A stretch of DNA of 64,000 nt from Rhynochetos jubatus (GCA_027574665.1 CM050657.1:13652404-13716403), one strand, 5' to 3'. Shown: positions 1 through 10,418, counted from the first letter of the stretch. Made by a program: numbers and translations. Notes: a model not told the origin generated them from the letters alone.

Positions 1-34
1 GCCCTGGAGCTGTGGGCTTTCTGGTTCTCCGGAC
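1..34 (+). repeat. Partial monomer at left edge
   Basis: These bases are the last 34 of a monomer (GCCCTGGAGC through TTCTCCGGAC), cut by the window edge. The array therefore continues to the left. Confidence 0.97.
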
Positions 35-35
35 G

Positions 36-67
36 CTAACCCTAAGCGTAACCCTAATTGTTAGGGT
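36..67 (+). repeat. Telomeric cassette type A (CCCTAA pair plus inverted TTAGGG)
   Basis: This is the first example of the commonest telomeric cassette. It has two CCCTAA hexamers separated by a degenerate GCGTAA, then TTG, then TTAGGG facing the other way. Bases 51-67 form an inverted repeat: ACCCTAA, a three-base TTG loop, and TTAGGGT, giving a perfect 7-bp stem. The minus strand reads TTAGGGTTA twice, 12 bases apart. That matches the published duplex recognition consensus YTAGGGTTR of the shelterin proteins TRF1 and TRF2. Whether anything binds here is inference. Confidence 0.92.
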
Positions 68-94
68 GCGCGTTTTCCGGCCCCGGCCCCTCTG
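67..94 (+). repeat. CpG- and GC-rich stretch of the monomer (example)
   Basis: This is unit bases 33-60 of the first monomer. In the consensus it carries GCGCGG, TTTCCGG and CCCCGGCCCC. Together with GCGT in the telomeric cassette and CCGGACGC across the monomer junction, all seven consensus CpGs of a 176-base unit lie in roughly 70 bases. The remaining ~110 bases contain none. Common alleles of this stretch differ at CpGs: CCAGCCCCAGCC, CCGGCCCTGGCC, CCGGCCCAGGCC, CCATCCCCGG, CCGTCCCCGG and TTTCTGG. Most of these are C-to-T changes on one or other strand. Confidence 0.85.
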
Positions 95-113
95 GGTTCT
101 GGCTAGGGAAGGT

Positions 114-210
114 GGGGAGGCAGCAATGTGGGTGCAGTGTTTTGCTCCTCTTGGCAGGCCTTTGCAATGCCAGCTAGCCCTGGAGCTGTGGGCTTTGTGG
201 TTCTCCGGAC
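114..210 (+). repeat. Near-invariant CpG-free core of the monomer (example)
   Basis: This is unit bases 80-176. Across the window this segment is almost unchanged apart from one common two-state site at unit base 113 (GCTCCTC or GCTGCTC) and variants at its last bases (CCGGAC, CCAGAC, CCTGAC). It contains two small dyads: TGGCA, 11 bases, TGCCA (unit 118-138), and CAGCT, 8 bases, AGCTG (unit 137-154). The contrast with the variable first half suggests constraint, a protein-binding role or strong local homogenisation. Sequence alone does not decide between these. Confidence 0.85.
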
Positions 211-280
211 GCTAACCCTAAGCGTAACCCTAATTGTTAGGGTGCGCGGTTTCCGGCCCCGGACCCTCTGGGTTCTGGCT

Positions 281-315
281 AATAAATGTGGGGAGGCAGC
301 AATGTGGGTGCAGTG
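281..315 (+). promoter_or_regulatory. AATAAA allele of the variable segment (possible poly(A) signal)
   Basis: In many monomers the variable segment reads GGCTAATAAAGG, which contains a canonical AATAAA hexamer on the plus strand (281-286 here). About 20-35 bases later comes the conserved G/T-rich run TGTGGGTGCAGTGTTTTG. That spacing resembles the arrangement of a vertebrate cleavage and polyadenylation site. Other alleles at the same place (AGGGAAGG, AGGAAAGG, AGGGCAGG) lack it. No transcription evidence exists in the sequence, so function is only a possibility. Confidence 0.3.
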
Positions 316-1266
316 TTTTGCTCCTCTTGGCAGGCCTTTGCAATGCCAGCTAGCCCTGGAGCTGTGGGCTTTCTGGTTCTCCGGATGCTAGCCCTAACCC
401 TAACCCTAATATTTGACGTGCGCGGTTTCCGGCCCCGGCCCCTGTGGGTTCTGGCTAATAAAGCTGGGGAGGCAGCAATGTGGGTGCAGTGTTTTGCTCC
501 TCTTGGCAGGCCTTTGCAATGCCAGCTAGCCCTGGAGCTGTGGGCTTTCTGGTTCTCCGGACGCTAACCCTAAGCGTAACCCTAATTGTTCGGGTGCGCG
601 GTTTCCGGCCCCGGCCCCTGTGGGTTCTGGCTAGGGAAGGTGGGGAAGCAGCAATGTGGGTGCAGTGTTTTGCTCCTCTTGGCAGGCCTTTGCAATGCCA
701 GCTAGCCCTGGAGCTGTGGGCTTTCTGGTTCTCCGGACGCTAACCCTAAGCGTAACCCTAATTGTTAGGGTGCGCATTTTCCGGTCCCGGCCCGTCTGGG
801 TTCTGGCTAATAAAGGTGGGGAGGCAGCAATGTGGGTGCAGTGTTTTGCTGCTCTTGGCAGGCCTTTGCAATGCCAGCTAGCCCTGGAGCTGTGGGCTTT
901 CTGGTTCTCCGGACGCTAACCCTAAGCGTAACCCTAATTGTTAGGGTGCGCGGTTTCCGGCCCCGGCCCCTCTGGGTTCTGGCTAGGGAAGGTGGGGAGG
1001 CAGCAATGTGGGTGCAGTGTTTTGCTCCTCTTGGCAGGCCTTTGCAATGCCAGCTAGCCCTGGAGCTGTGGGCTTTCTGGTTCTCCGGACGCTAACCCTA
1101 AGCGTAACCCTAATTGTTATCGTCCGCGGTTTCCAGCCCCGGCCCCTCTGGGTTCTGGCTAATACAGGTGGGGAGGCAGCAATGTGGGTGCAGTGTTTTG
1201 CTCCTCTTGGCAGGCCTTTGCAATGCCAGCTAGCCCTGGAGCTGTGGGCTTTCTGGTTCTCCGGAC

Positions 1267-2146
1267 GCTAGCCCTAACCCTAACCCTAATATTTGACGTG
1301 CGCGGTTTCCGGCCCCAGCCCCTCCGGATTCTGGCTAATAAAGCTGGGGAGGCAGCAATGTGGGTGCAGTGTTTTGCTCCTCTTGGCAGGCCTTTGCAAT
1401 GCCAGCTAGCCCTGGAGCTGTGGGCTTTCTGGTTCTCCGGACGCTAACCCTAAGCGTAACCCTAATTGTTAGGGTGCGCATTTTCCGGTCCCGGCCCGTC
1501 TGGGTTCTGGCTAGGGAAGGTGGGGAGGCAGCAATGTGGGTGCAGTGTTTTGCTCCTCTTGGCAGGCCTTTGCAATGCCAGCTAGCCCTGGAGCTGTGGG
1601 CTTTCTGGTTCTCCGGACGCTAACCCTAACCCTAACCCTAATATTTGACGTGCGCGGTTTCCGGCCCCGGCCCCTCTGGATTCTGGCTAATGAAGGTGGG
1701 GATGCAGCAATGTGGGTGCAGTGTTTTGCTCCTCTTGGCAGGCCTTTGCAATGCCAGCTAGCCCTGGAGCTGTGGGCTTTCTGGTTCTCCGGACGCTAGC
1801 CCTAACCCTAACCCTAATATTTGACGTGCGCGGTTTCCGGCCCCAGCCCCTCCGGATTCTGGCTAATAAAGCTGGGGAGGCAGCAATGTGGGTGCAGTGT
1901 TTTGCTCCTCTTGGCAGGCCTTTGCAATGCCAGCTAGCCCTGGAGCTGTGGGCTTTCTGGTTCTCCGGACGCTAACCCTAAGCGTAACCCTAATTGTTAG
2001 GGTGCGCATTTTCCGGTCCCGGCCCGTCTGGGTTCTGGCTAATAAAGGTGGGGAGGCAGCAATGTGGGTGCAGTGTTTTGCTCCTCTTGGCAGGCCTTTG
2101 CAATGCCAGCTAGCCCTGTAGCTGTGGGCTTTGTGGTTCTCCGGAC
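1267..2146 (+). repeat. Local 3-monomer (528-bp) duplication, left zone
   Basis: Monomers at 1267 and 1443 are matched by those at 1795 and 1971, 528 bases away. The shared rare features are GCTAGCCC with three hexamers, CCTCCGGATTCTGG with AATAAAGCTGGGG, and then GCATTTTCCGGTCCCGGCCCG. The second copies of the last type differ in the variable segment (AGGGAAGG against AATAAAGG), so the match is a mosaic. Confidence 0.75.
1619..1657 (+). repeat. Telomeric cassette type B (three perfect CCCTAA hexamers)
   Basis: This is an example of the second cassette. Three CCCTAA hexamers stand in perfect tandem, and the inverted TTAGGG is replaced by ATATTTGACGTGCGCGG. The five bases that separate ATTGTTAGGG from ATATTTGACG change together, and I saw no intermediate haplotype. 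Type B recurs across the window, for example at monomer starts 3027, 4611, 10595, 13059, 23795, 40339 and 44915. A sub-form begins GCTAGCCC (387, 1267, 1795, 2499, 6019, 19219). It probably shows the ancestral telomeric tract before the middle hexamer decayed, but the reverse order is possible. Confidence 0.9.
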
Positions 2147-5100
2147 GCTAACCCTAAGCGTAACCCTAATTGTTAGGGTGCGCGGTTTCCGGCCCCGGCC
2201 CCTCTGGGTTCTGGCTAGGGAAGGTGGGGAGGCAGCAATGTGGGTGCAGTGTTTTGCTCCTCTTGGCAGGCCTTTGCACTGCCAGCTAGCCCTGGAGCTG
2301 TGGGCTTTCTGGTTCTCCGGACGCTAACCCTAAGCGTAACCCTAATTGTTCGGGTGCGCGGTTTCCGGCCCCGGCCCCTCTGGGTTCTGGCTAATACAGG
2401 TGGGGAGGCAGCAATGTGGGTGCAGTGTTTTGCTCCTCTTGGCAGGCCTTTGCAATGCCAGCTAGCCCTGGAGCTGTGGGCTTTCTGGTTCTCCGGACGC
2501 TAGCCCTAACCCTAACCCTAATATTTGACGTGCGCGGTTTCCGGCCCCGGCCCCTGTGGGTTCTGGCTAATAAAGCTGGGGAGGCAGCAATGTGGGTGCA
2601 GTGTTTTGCTCCTCTTGGCAGGCCTTTGCAATGCCAGCTAGCCCTGGAGCTGTGGGCTTTGTGGTTCTCCGGACGCTAACCCTAAGCGTAACCCTAATTG
2701 TTAGGGTGCGCGGTTTCCGGCCCCGGCCCCTGTGGGTTCTGGCTAGGGAAGGTGGGGAGGCAGCAATGTGGGTGCAGTGTTTTGCTCCTCTTGGCAGGCC
2801 TTTGCAATGCCAGCTAGCCCTGGAGCTGTGGGCTTTCTGGTTCTCCGGACGCTAACCCTAAGCGTAACCCTAATTGTTCGGGTGCGCGGTTTCCGGCCCC
2901 GGCCCCTGTGGGTTCTGGCTAGGGAAGGTGGGGAGGCAGCAATGTGGGTGCAGTGTTTTGTTCCTCTTGGCAGGCCTTTGCAATGCCAGCTAGCCCTGGA
3001 GCTGTGGGCTTTCTGGTTCTCCGGACGCTAACCCTAACCCTAACCCTAATATTTGACGTGCGCGGTTTCCGGCCCCGGCCCCTCTGGATTCTGGCTAATG
3101 AAGGTGGGGATGCAGCAATGTGGGTGCAGTGTTTTGCTCCTCTTGGCAGGCCTTTGCAATGCCAGCTAGCCCTGGAGCTGTGGGCTTTCTGGTTCTCCGG
3201 ACGCTAACCCTAAGCGTAACCCTAATTGTTAGGGTGCGCGTTTTCCGGCCCCGGCCCCTCCGGATTCTGGCTAATAAAGCTGGGGAGGCAGCAATGTGGG
3301 TGCAGTGTTTTGCTCCTCTTGGCAGGCCTTTGCAATGCCAGCTAGCCCTGGAGCTGTGGGCTTTCTGGTTCTCCGGACGCTAACCCTAAGCGTAACCCTA
3401 ATTGTTAGGGTGCGCGGTTTCCGGCCCCGGCCCCTCTGGGTTCTGGCTAATAAAGGTGGGGATGCAGCAATGTGTGTGCAGTGTTTTGCTCCTCTTGGCA
3501 GGCCTTTGCAATGCCAGCTAGCCCTGGAGCTGTGGGCTTTCTGGTTCTCCGGACGCTAACCCTAAGCGTAACCCTAATTGTTAGGGTGCGCATTTTCCGG
3601 CCCCGGCCCCCCTGGGTTCTGGCTAATAAAGGTGGGGAGGCAGCAATGTGGGTGCAGTGTTTTGCTCCTCTTGGCAGGCCTTTGCAATGCCAGCTAGCCC
3701 TGGAGCTGTGGGCTTTCTGGTTCTCCGGACGCTAACCCTAAGCGTAACCCTAATTGTTAGGGTGCGCGGTTTCCGGCCCCGGCCCCTCTGCGTTCTGGCT
3801 AGGGAAGGTGGGGAGGCAGCAATGTGGGTGCAGTGTTTTGCTCCTCTTGGCAGGCCTTTGCAATGCCAGCTAGCCCTGGAGCTGTGGGCTTTGTGGTTCT
3901 CCGGACGCTAACCCTAAGCGTAACCCTAATTGTTAGGGTGCACGGTTTCCGGCCCCGGCCCCTCCGGATTCTGGCTAATAAAGCTGGGGAGGCAGCAATG
4001 TGGGTGCAGTGTTTTGCTCCTCTTGGCAGGCCTTTGCAATGCCAGCTAGCCCTGGAGCTGTGGGCTTTGTGGTTCTCCGGACGCTAACCCTAGGCGTAAC
4101 CCTAATTGTTAGGGTGCGCGGTTTCCGGCACAAGCCCCTCTGGGTTCTGGCTAATAAAGGTGGGGAGGCAGCAATGTGGGTGCAGTGTTTTGCTGCTCTT
4201 GGCAGGCCTTTGCAATGCCAGCTAGCCCTGGAGCTGTGGGCTTTCTGGTTCTCCGGACGCTAACCCTAACCCTAACTCTAATATTTGACGTGCTCGGTTT
4301 CCGTCCCCGGCCCCTCTGGATTCTGGCTAGGGAAGGTGGGGAGGCAGCAATGTGGGTGCAGTGTTTTGCTCCTCTTGGCAGGCCTTTGCAATGCCAGCTA
4401 GCCCTGGAGCTGTGGGCTTTCTGGTTCTCCGGACGCTAACCCTAAGCGTAACCCTAATTGTTAGGGTGCGCGGTTTCCGGCCCCGGCCCCTCTGGGTTCT
4501 GGCTAGGGAAGGTGGGGAGGCAGCAATGTGGGTGCAGTGTTTTGCTCCTCTTGGCAGGCCTTTGCAATGCCAGCTAGCCCTGGAGCTGTGGGCTTTCTGG
4601 TTCTCCGGACGCTAACCCTAACCCTAACCCTAATATTTGACGTGCGCGGTTTCCGGCCCCGGCCCCTCTGGATTCTGGCTAATGAAGGTGGCGATGCAGC
4701 AATGTGGGTGCAGTGTTTTGCTCCTCTTGGCAGGCCTTTGCAATGCCAGCTAGCCCTGGAGCTGTGGGCTTTCTGGTTCTCCGGACGCTAACCCTAAGCG
4801 TAACCCTAATTGTTAGGGTGCGCGTTTTCCGGCCCCGGCCCCTGTGGGTTCTGGCTAATAAAGCTGGGGAGGCAGCAATGTGGGTGCAGTGTTTTGCTCC
4901 TCTTGGCAGGCCTTTGCAATGCCAGCTAGCCCTGGAGCTGTGGGCTTTCTGGTTCTCCGGACGCTAACCCTAAGCGTAACCCTAATTGTTCGGGTGCGCG
5001 GTTTCCGGCCCCGGCCCCTGTGGGTTCTGGCTAGGGAAGGTGGGGAGGCAGCAATGTGGGTGCAGTGTTTTGCTCCTCTTGGCAGGCCTTTGCAATGCCA

Positions 5101-7602
5101 GCTAGCCCTGGAGCTGTGGGCTTTCTGGTTCTCCGGACGCTAACCCTAACCCTAACCCTAATATTTGACGTGCGCGGTTTCCGGCCCCGGCCCCTGTGGG
5201 TTCTGGCTAATAAAGGTGGGGAGGCAGCAATGTGGGTGCAGTGTTTTGCTCCTCTTGGCAGGCCTTTGCAATGCCAGCTAGCCCTGGAGCTGTGGGCTTT
5301 CTGGTTCTCCGGACGCTAACCCTAAGCGTAACCCTAATTGTTCGGGTACGCGGTTTCCGGCCCCGGCCAATGTGGGTTCTGGCTAGGGAAGGTGGGGAGG
5401 CAGCAATGTGGGTGCAGTGTTTTGCTCCTCTTGGCAGGCCTTTGCAATGCCAGCTAGCCCTGGAGCTGTGGGCTTTCTGGTTCTCCGGACGCTAACCCTA
5501 AGCGTAACCCTAATTGTTAGGGTGCGCGGTTTCCGGCCCCGGCCCCTCTGCGTTCTGGCTAATACAGGTGGGGAGGCAGCAATGTGGGTGCAGTGTTTTG
5601 CTCCTCTTGGCAGGCCTTTGCAATGCCAGCTAGCCCTGGAGCTGTGGGCTTTCTGGTTCTCCGGACGCTAACCCTAAGCGTAACCCTAATTGTTAGGGTG
5701 CGCGTTTTCCGGCCCCGGCCCCTGTGGGTTCTGGCTAGGGAAGGTGGGGAGGCAGCAATGTGGGTGCAGTGTTTTGCTCCTCTTGGCAGGCCTTTGCAAT
5801 GCCAGCTAGCCCTGGAGCTGTGGGCTTTGTGGTTCTCCGGACGCTAACCCTAAGCGTAACCCTAATTGTTAGGGTGCGCGGTTTCCGGCCCCGGACCCTC
5901 TGGGTTCTGGCTAATAAATGTGGGGAGGCAGCAATGTGGGTGCAGTGTTTTGCTCCTCTTGGCAGGCCTTTGCAATGCCAGCTAGCCCTGGAGCTGTGGG
6001 CTTTCTGGTTCTCCGGACGCTAGCCCTAACCCTAACCCTAATATTTGACGTGCGCGGTTTCCGGCCCCGGCCCCTCTGGGTTCTGGCTAATACAGGTGGG
6101 GAGGCAGCAATGTGGGTGCAGTGTTTTGCTCCTCTTGGCAGGCCTTTGCAATGCCAGCTAGCCCTGGAGCTGTGGGCTTTGTGGTTCTCCGGACGCTAAC
6201 CCTAGGCGTAACCCTAATTGTTAGGGTGCGCGGTTTCCGGCACCAGCCCCTCTGGGTTCTGGCTAATAAAGGTGGGGAGGCAGCAATGTGGGTGCAGTGT
6301 TTTGCTGCTCTTGGCAGGCCTTTGCAATGCCAGCTAGCCCTGGAGCTGTGGGCTTTCTGGTTCTCCGGACGCTAACCCTAAGCGTAACCCTAATTGTTAG
6401 GGTGCGCGGTTTCCGCCCCCGGCCCCTCTGGGTTCTGGCTAGGGAAGGTGGGGAGGCAGCAATGTGGGTGCAGTGTTTTGCTCCTCTTGGCAGGCCTTTG
6501 CAATGCCAGCTAGCCCTGGAGCTGTGGGCTTTGTGGTTCTCCGGACGCTAACCCTAAGCGTAACCCTAATTGTTAGGGTGCGCGGTTTCCGGCCCCGGCC
6601 CCTCTGGGTTCTGGCTAGGGAAGGTGGGGAGGCAGCAATGTGGGTGCAGTGTTTTGCTCCTCTTGGCAGGCCTTTGCAATGCCAGCTAGCCCTGGAGCTG
6701 TGGGCTTTCTTGTTCTCCGGACGCTAACCCTAGGCGTAACCCTAATTGTTCGGGTGCGCGGTTTCCGGCCCCGGCCCCTGTGGGTTCTGGCTAATAAAGG
6801 TGGGGAGGCAGCAATGTGGGTGCAGTGTTTTGCTCCTCTTGGCAGGCCTTTGCAATGCCAGCTAGCCCTGGAGCTGTGGGCTTTCTGGTTCTCCGGACGC
6901 TAACCCTAAGCGTAACCCTAATATTTGACGTGCGCGGTTTCCGGCCCCGGCCCCTCTGGGTTCTGGCTAGGGAAGGTGGGGAGGCAGCAATGTGGGTGCA
7001 GTGTTTTGCTCCTCTTGGCAGGCCTTTGCAATGCCAGCTAGCCCTGGAGCTGTGGGCTTTCTGGTTCTCCGGACGCTAACCCTAAGCGTAACCCTAATTG
7101 TTAGCGTCCGCGGTTTCCGGCCCCGGCCCCTCTGGGTTCTGGCTAATACAGGTGGGGAGGCAGCAATGTGGGTGCAGTGTTTTGCTCCTCTTGGCAGGCC
7201 TTTGCAATGCCAGCTAGCCCTGGAGCTGTGGGCTTTCTGGTTCTCCGGACGCTAACCCTAAGCGTAACCCTAATTGTTAGGGTGCGCGGTTTCCGGCCCT
7301 GGCCCCTGTGGGTTCTGGCTAGGGAAGGTGGGGAGGCAGCAATGTGGGTGCAGTGTTTTGCTCCTCTTGGCAGGCCTTTGCAATGCCAGCTAGCCCTGGA
7401 GCTGTGGGCTTTCTGGTTCTCCGGACGCTAACCCTAATCGTAACCCTAATTGTTAGCGTCCGCGGTTTCCGGCCCCGGCCCCTGTGGGTTCTGGCTAATA
7501 AAGCTGGGGAGGCAGCAATGTGGGTGCAGTGTTTTGCTCCTCTTGGCAGGCCTTTGCAATGCCAGCTAGCCCTGGAGCTGTGGGCTTTCTGGTTCTCCGG
7601 AC

Positions 7603-8306
7603 GCTATCCCTAAGCATAACCCTAATTGTTAGGGTGCGCGGTTTCCGGCCCCGGCCCCTCTGGGTTCTGGCTAATGAAGGTGGGGATGCAGCAATGTGGG
7701 TGCAGTGTTTTGCTCCTCTTGGCAGGCCTTTGCAATGCCAGCTAGCCCTGGAGCTGTGGGCTTTCTGGTTCTCCGGACGCTAACCCTAAGCGTAACCCTA
7801 ATTGTTAGGGTGCTCGGTTTCCGGCCCCGGCCCCTCTGGGTTCTGGCTAGGGAAGGTGGGGAGGCAGCAATGTGGGTGCAGTGTTTTGCTCCTCTTGGCA
7901 GGCCTTTGCAATGCCAGCTAGCCCTGGAGCTGTGGGCTTTCTGGTTCTCCGGACGCTAACCCTAAGCGTAACCCTAATTGTTAGGGTGCGCGGTTTCCGG
8001 CCCCGGCCCCTCTGGGTTCTGGCTAGGGAAGGTGGGGAGGCAGCAATGTGGGTGCAGTGTTTTGCTCCTCTTGGCAGGCCTTTGCAATGCCATCTTGCCC
8101 TGGAGCTGTGGGCTTTCTGGTTCTCCGGACGCTAACCCTAAGCGTAACCCTAATTGTTAGGGTGCGCGGTTTCCGGCCCCGGCCCCTCTGGGTTCTGGCT
8201 AATAAATGTGGGGAGGCAGCAATGTGGGTGCAGTGTTTTGCTTCTCTTGGCAGGCCTTTGCAATGCCAGCTAGCCCTGGAGCTGTGGGCTTTCTGGTTCT
8301 CCGGAC
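7603..8306 (+). repeat. Four-monomer block, copy 1 (12-monomer spacing)
   Basis: Four successive monomers carry the rare markers GCTATCCC (7603), GGGGATGCAGC (about 7683), GGTGCTCGG (about 7811) and GCCATCTTGCCC (about 8090). The same markers, in the same order, recur exactly 2,112 bases (12 monomers) later from 9715. The intervening eight monomers are different, so this is a spaced duplicate or the remains of a 12-mer HOR. Confidence 0.85.
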
Positions 8307-9714
8307 GCTAAACCTAAGCGTAACCCTAATTGTTAGGGTGCGCGGTTTCCGGCCCCGGCCCCTCTGGGTTCTGGCTAATAAATGTGGGGAGGCAGCAATG
8401 TGGGTGCAGTGTTTTGCTCCTCTTGGCAGGCCTTTGCAATGCCAGCTAGCCCTGGAGCTGTGGGCTTTGTGGTTCTCCGGACGCTAACCCTAAGCGTAAC
8501 CCTAATATTTGACGTGCGCGGTTTCCGGCCCCGGCCCCTCCGGATTCTGGCTAATAAAGCTGGGGAGGCAGCAATGTGGGTGCAGTGTTTTGCTCCTCTT
8601 GGCAGGCCTTTGCAATGCCAGCTAGCCCTGGAGCTGTGGGCTTTCTGGTTCTCCGGACGCTAACCCTAAGCGTAACCCTAATATTTGACGTGCGCGGTTT
8701 CCGGCCCCGGCCCCTCTGGGTTCTGGCTAGGGAAGGTGGGGAGGCAGCAATGTGGGTGCAGTGTTTTGCTCCTCTTGGCAGGCCTTTGCAATGCCAGCTA
8801 GCCCTGGAGCTGTGGGCTTTCTGGTTCTCCGGACGCTAACCCTAAGCGTAACCCTAATTGTTCGGGTGCGCGGTTTCCGGCCCCGGCCCCTGTGGGTTCT
8901 GGCTAGGGAAGGTGGGGAGGCAGCAATGTGGGTGCAGTGTTTTGTTCCTCTTGGCAGGCCTTTGCAATGCCAGCTAGCCCTGGAGCTGTGGGCTTTCTGG
9001 TTCTCCGGACGCTAACCCTAAGCGTAACCCTAATTGTTCGGGTGCGCGGTTTCCGGCCCCGGCCCCTCTGGGTTCTGGCTAATACAGGTGGGGAGGCAGC
9101 AATGTGGGTGCAGTGTTTTGCTCCTCTTGGCAGGCCTTTGCAATGCCAGCTAGCCCTGGAGCTGTGGGCTTTCTGGTTCTCCGGACGCTAACCCTAAGCG
9201 TAACCCTAATTGTTAGCGTCCGCGGTTTCCGGCCCCGGCCCCTCTGGGTTCTGGCTAATACAGGTGGGGAGGCAGCAATGTGGGTGCAGTGTTTTGCTCC
9301 TCTTGGCAGGCCTTTGCAATGCCAGCTAGCCCTGGAGCTGTGGGCTTTCTGGTTCTCCGGACGCTAACCCTAAGCGTAACCCTAATTGTTAGGGTGCGCG
9401 GTTTCCGGCCCCGGCCCCTCTGGGTTCTGGCTTGGAAAGGTGGGGAGGCAGCAATGTGGGTGCAGTGTTTTGCTCCTCTTGGCAGGCCTTTGCAATGCCA
9501 GCTAGCCCTGGAGCTGTGGGCTTTCTGGTTCTCCGGACACTAACCCTAAGCCTAACCCTAATTGTTAGGGTGCGCGTTTTCCGGCCCCGGCCCCTCTGGG
9601 TTCTGGCTAGGGAAGGTGGGGAGGCAGCAATGTGGGTGCAGTGTTTTGCTCCTCTTGGCAGGCCTTTGCAATGCCAGCTAGCCCTGGAGCTGTGGGCTTT
9701 CTGGTTCTCCGGAC

Positions 9715-10418
9715 GCTATCCCTAAGCGTAACCCTAATTGTTAGGGTGCGCGGTTTCCGGCCCCGGCCCCTCTGGGTTCTGGCTAATGAAGGTGGGGATG
9801 CAGCAATGTGGGTGCAGTGTTTTGCTCCTCTTGGCAGGCCTTTGCAATGCCAGCTAGCCCTGGAGCTGTGGGCTTTCTGGTTCTCCGGACGCTAACCCTA
9901 AGCGTAACCCTAATTGTTAGGGTGCTCGGTTTCCGGCCCCGGCCCCTCTGGGTTCTGGCTAGGGAAGGTGGGGAGGCAGCAATGTGGGTGCAGTGTTTTG
10001 CTCCTCTTGGCAGGCCTTTGCAATGCCAGCTAGCCCTGGAGCTGTGGGCTTTCTGGTTCTCCGGACGCTAACCCTAAGCGTAACCCTAATCGTTAGGGTG
10101 CGCGGTTTCCGGCCCCGGCCCCTCTGGGTTCTGGCTAGGGAAGGTGGGGAGGCAGCAATGTGGGTGCAGTGTTTTGCTCCTCTTGGCAGGCCTTTGCAAT
10201 GCCATCTTGCCCTGGAGCTGTGGGCTTTCTGGTTCTCCGGACGCTAACCCTAAGCGTAACCCTAATTGTTAGGGTGCGCGGTTTCCGGCCCCGGCCCCTC
10301 TGGGTTCTGGCTAATAAATGTGGGGAGGCAGCAATGTGGGTGCAGTGTTTTGCTCCTCTTGGCAGGCCTTTGCAATGCCAGCTAGCCCTGGAGCTGTGGG
10401 CTTTCTGGTTCTCCGGAC
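9715..10418 (+). repeat. Four-monomer block, copy 2
   Basis: This is the second copy of the block at 7603-8306, with the same four markers at +2,112. It differs in small ways: copy 1 has AAGCATAACC in its first monomer where this copy keeps AAGCGTAACC, and this copy has a private CCCTAATCGTTAGGG at about 10086. Confidence 0.85.

Larger units (their letters stand above)
35..210 (+). repeat. Representative satellite monomer (first complete unit)
   Basis: This is the first full unit and serves as the key to the others. Unit bases 3-11 and 15-23 both read TAACCCTAA; between them the middle hexamer is degenerate (GCGTAA in place of CCCTAA). Bases 27-32 are TTAGGG in the opposite orientation. Bases 33-60 hold the GC-rich stretch with CpGs. 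Bases 71-80 are the AGGGAAGGTG allele of the variable segment. Bases 80-176 form the conserved core, which ends in TTCTCCGGAC. This copy carries two private or semi-private variants: GCGTTTTCC in the GC-rich stretch and CTTTGTGG late in the core. Both recur in the monomer starting at 5667. Confidence 0.95.

Noticed and set aside
1-210. True chromosome end (terminal telomere tract)
   Set aside because: At most three consecutive hexamers occur anywhere, always followed by the rest of the monomer. No long pure CCCTAA run exists in the window.
35-210. tRNA- or SINE-derived monomer
   Set aside because: GGGTTCTGGCT looks faintly like a polymerase III B box, but there is no matching A box, no poly(A) tail, no target-site duplications and no cloverleaf.
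128-391. An 87-codon open frame repeated about every 176 bases on the plus strand across the whole window
   Set aside because: It is a by-product of the satellite. 264 bases is exactly 1.5 monomers, neighbouring frames overlap, and the stop is the TAA or TAG of the telomeric cassette. It opens with GTG; the first ATG in frame leaves only 74 codons. The frame shifts between monomers because 176 is not a multiple of 3, and no domain or family is recognisable. Stops such as CTAGTTC at about 10933 and TCTAGG at about 27196 appear without consequence.
7978-8160. 60-codon frames beginning ATG-like at 7978, 62361 and 63769
   Set aside because: They come from local single-base variants such as CCATCTTGCC or GCTACCCC that remove a stop from another frame of the repeat. 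They are too short and unsupported.
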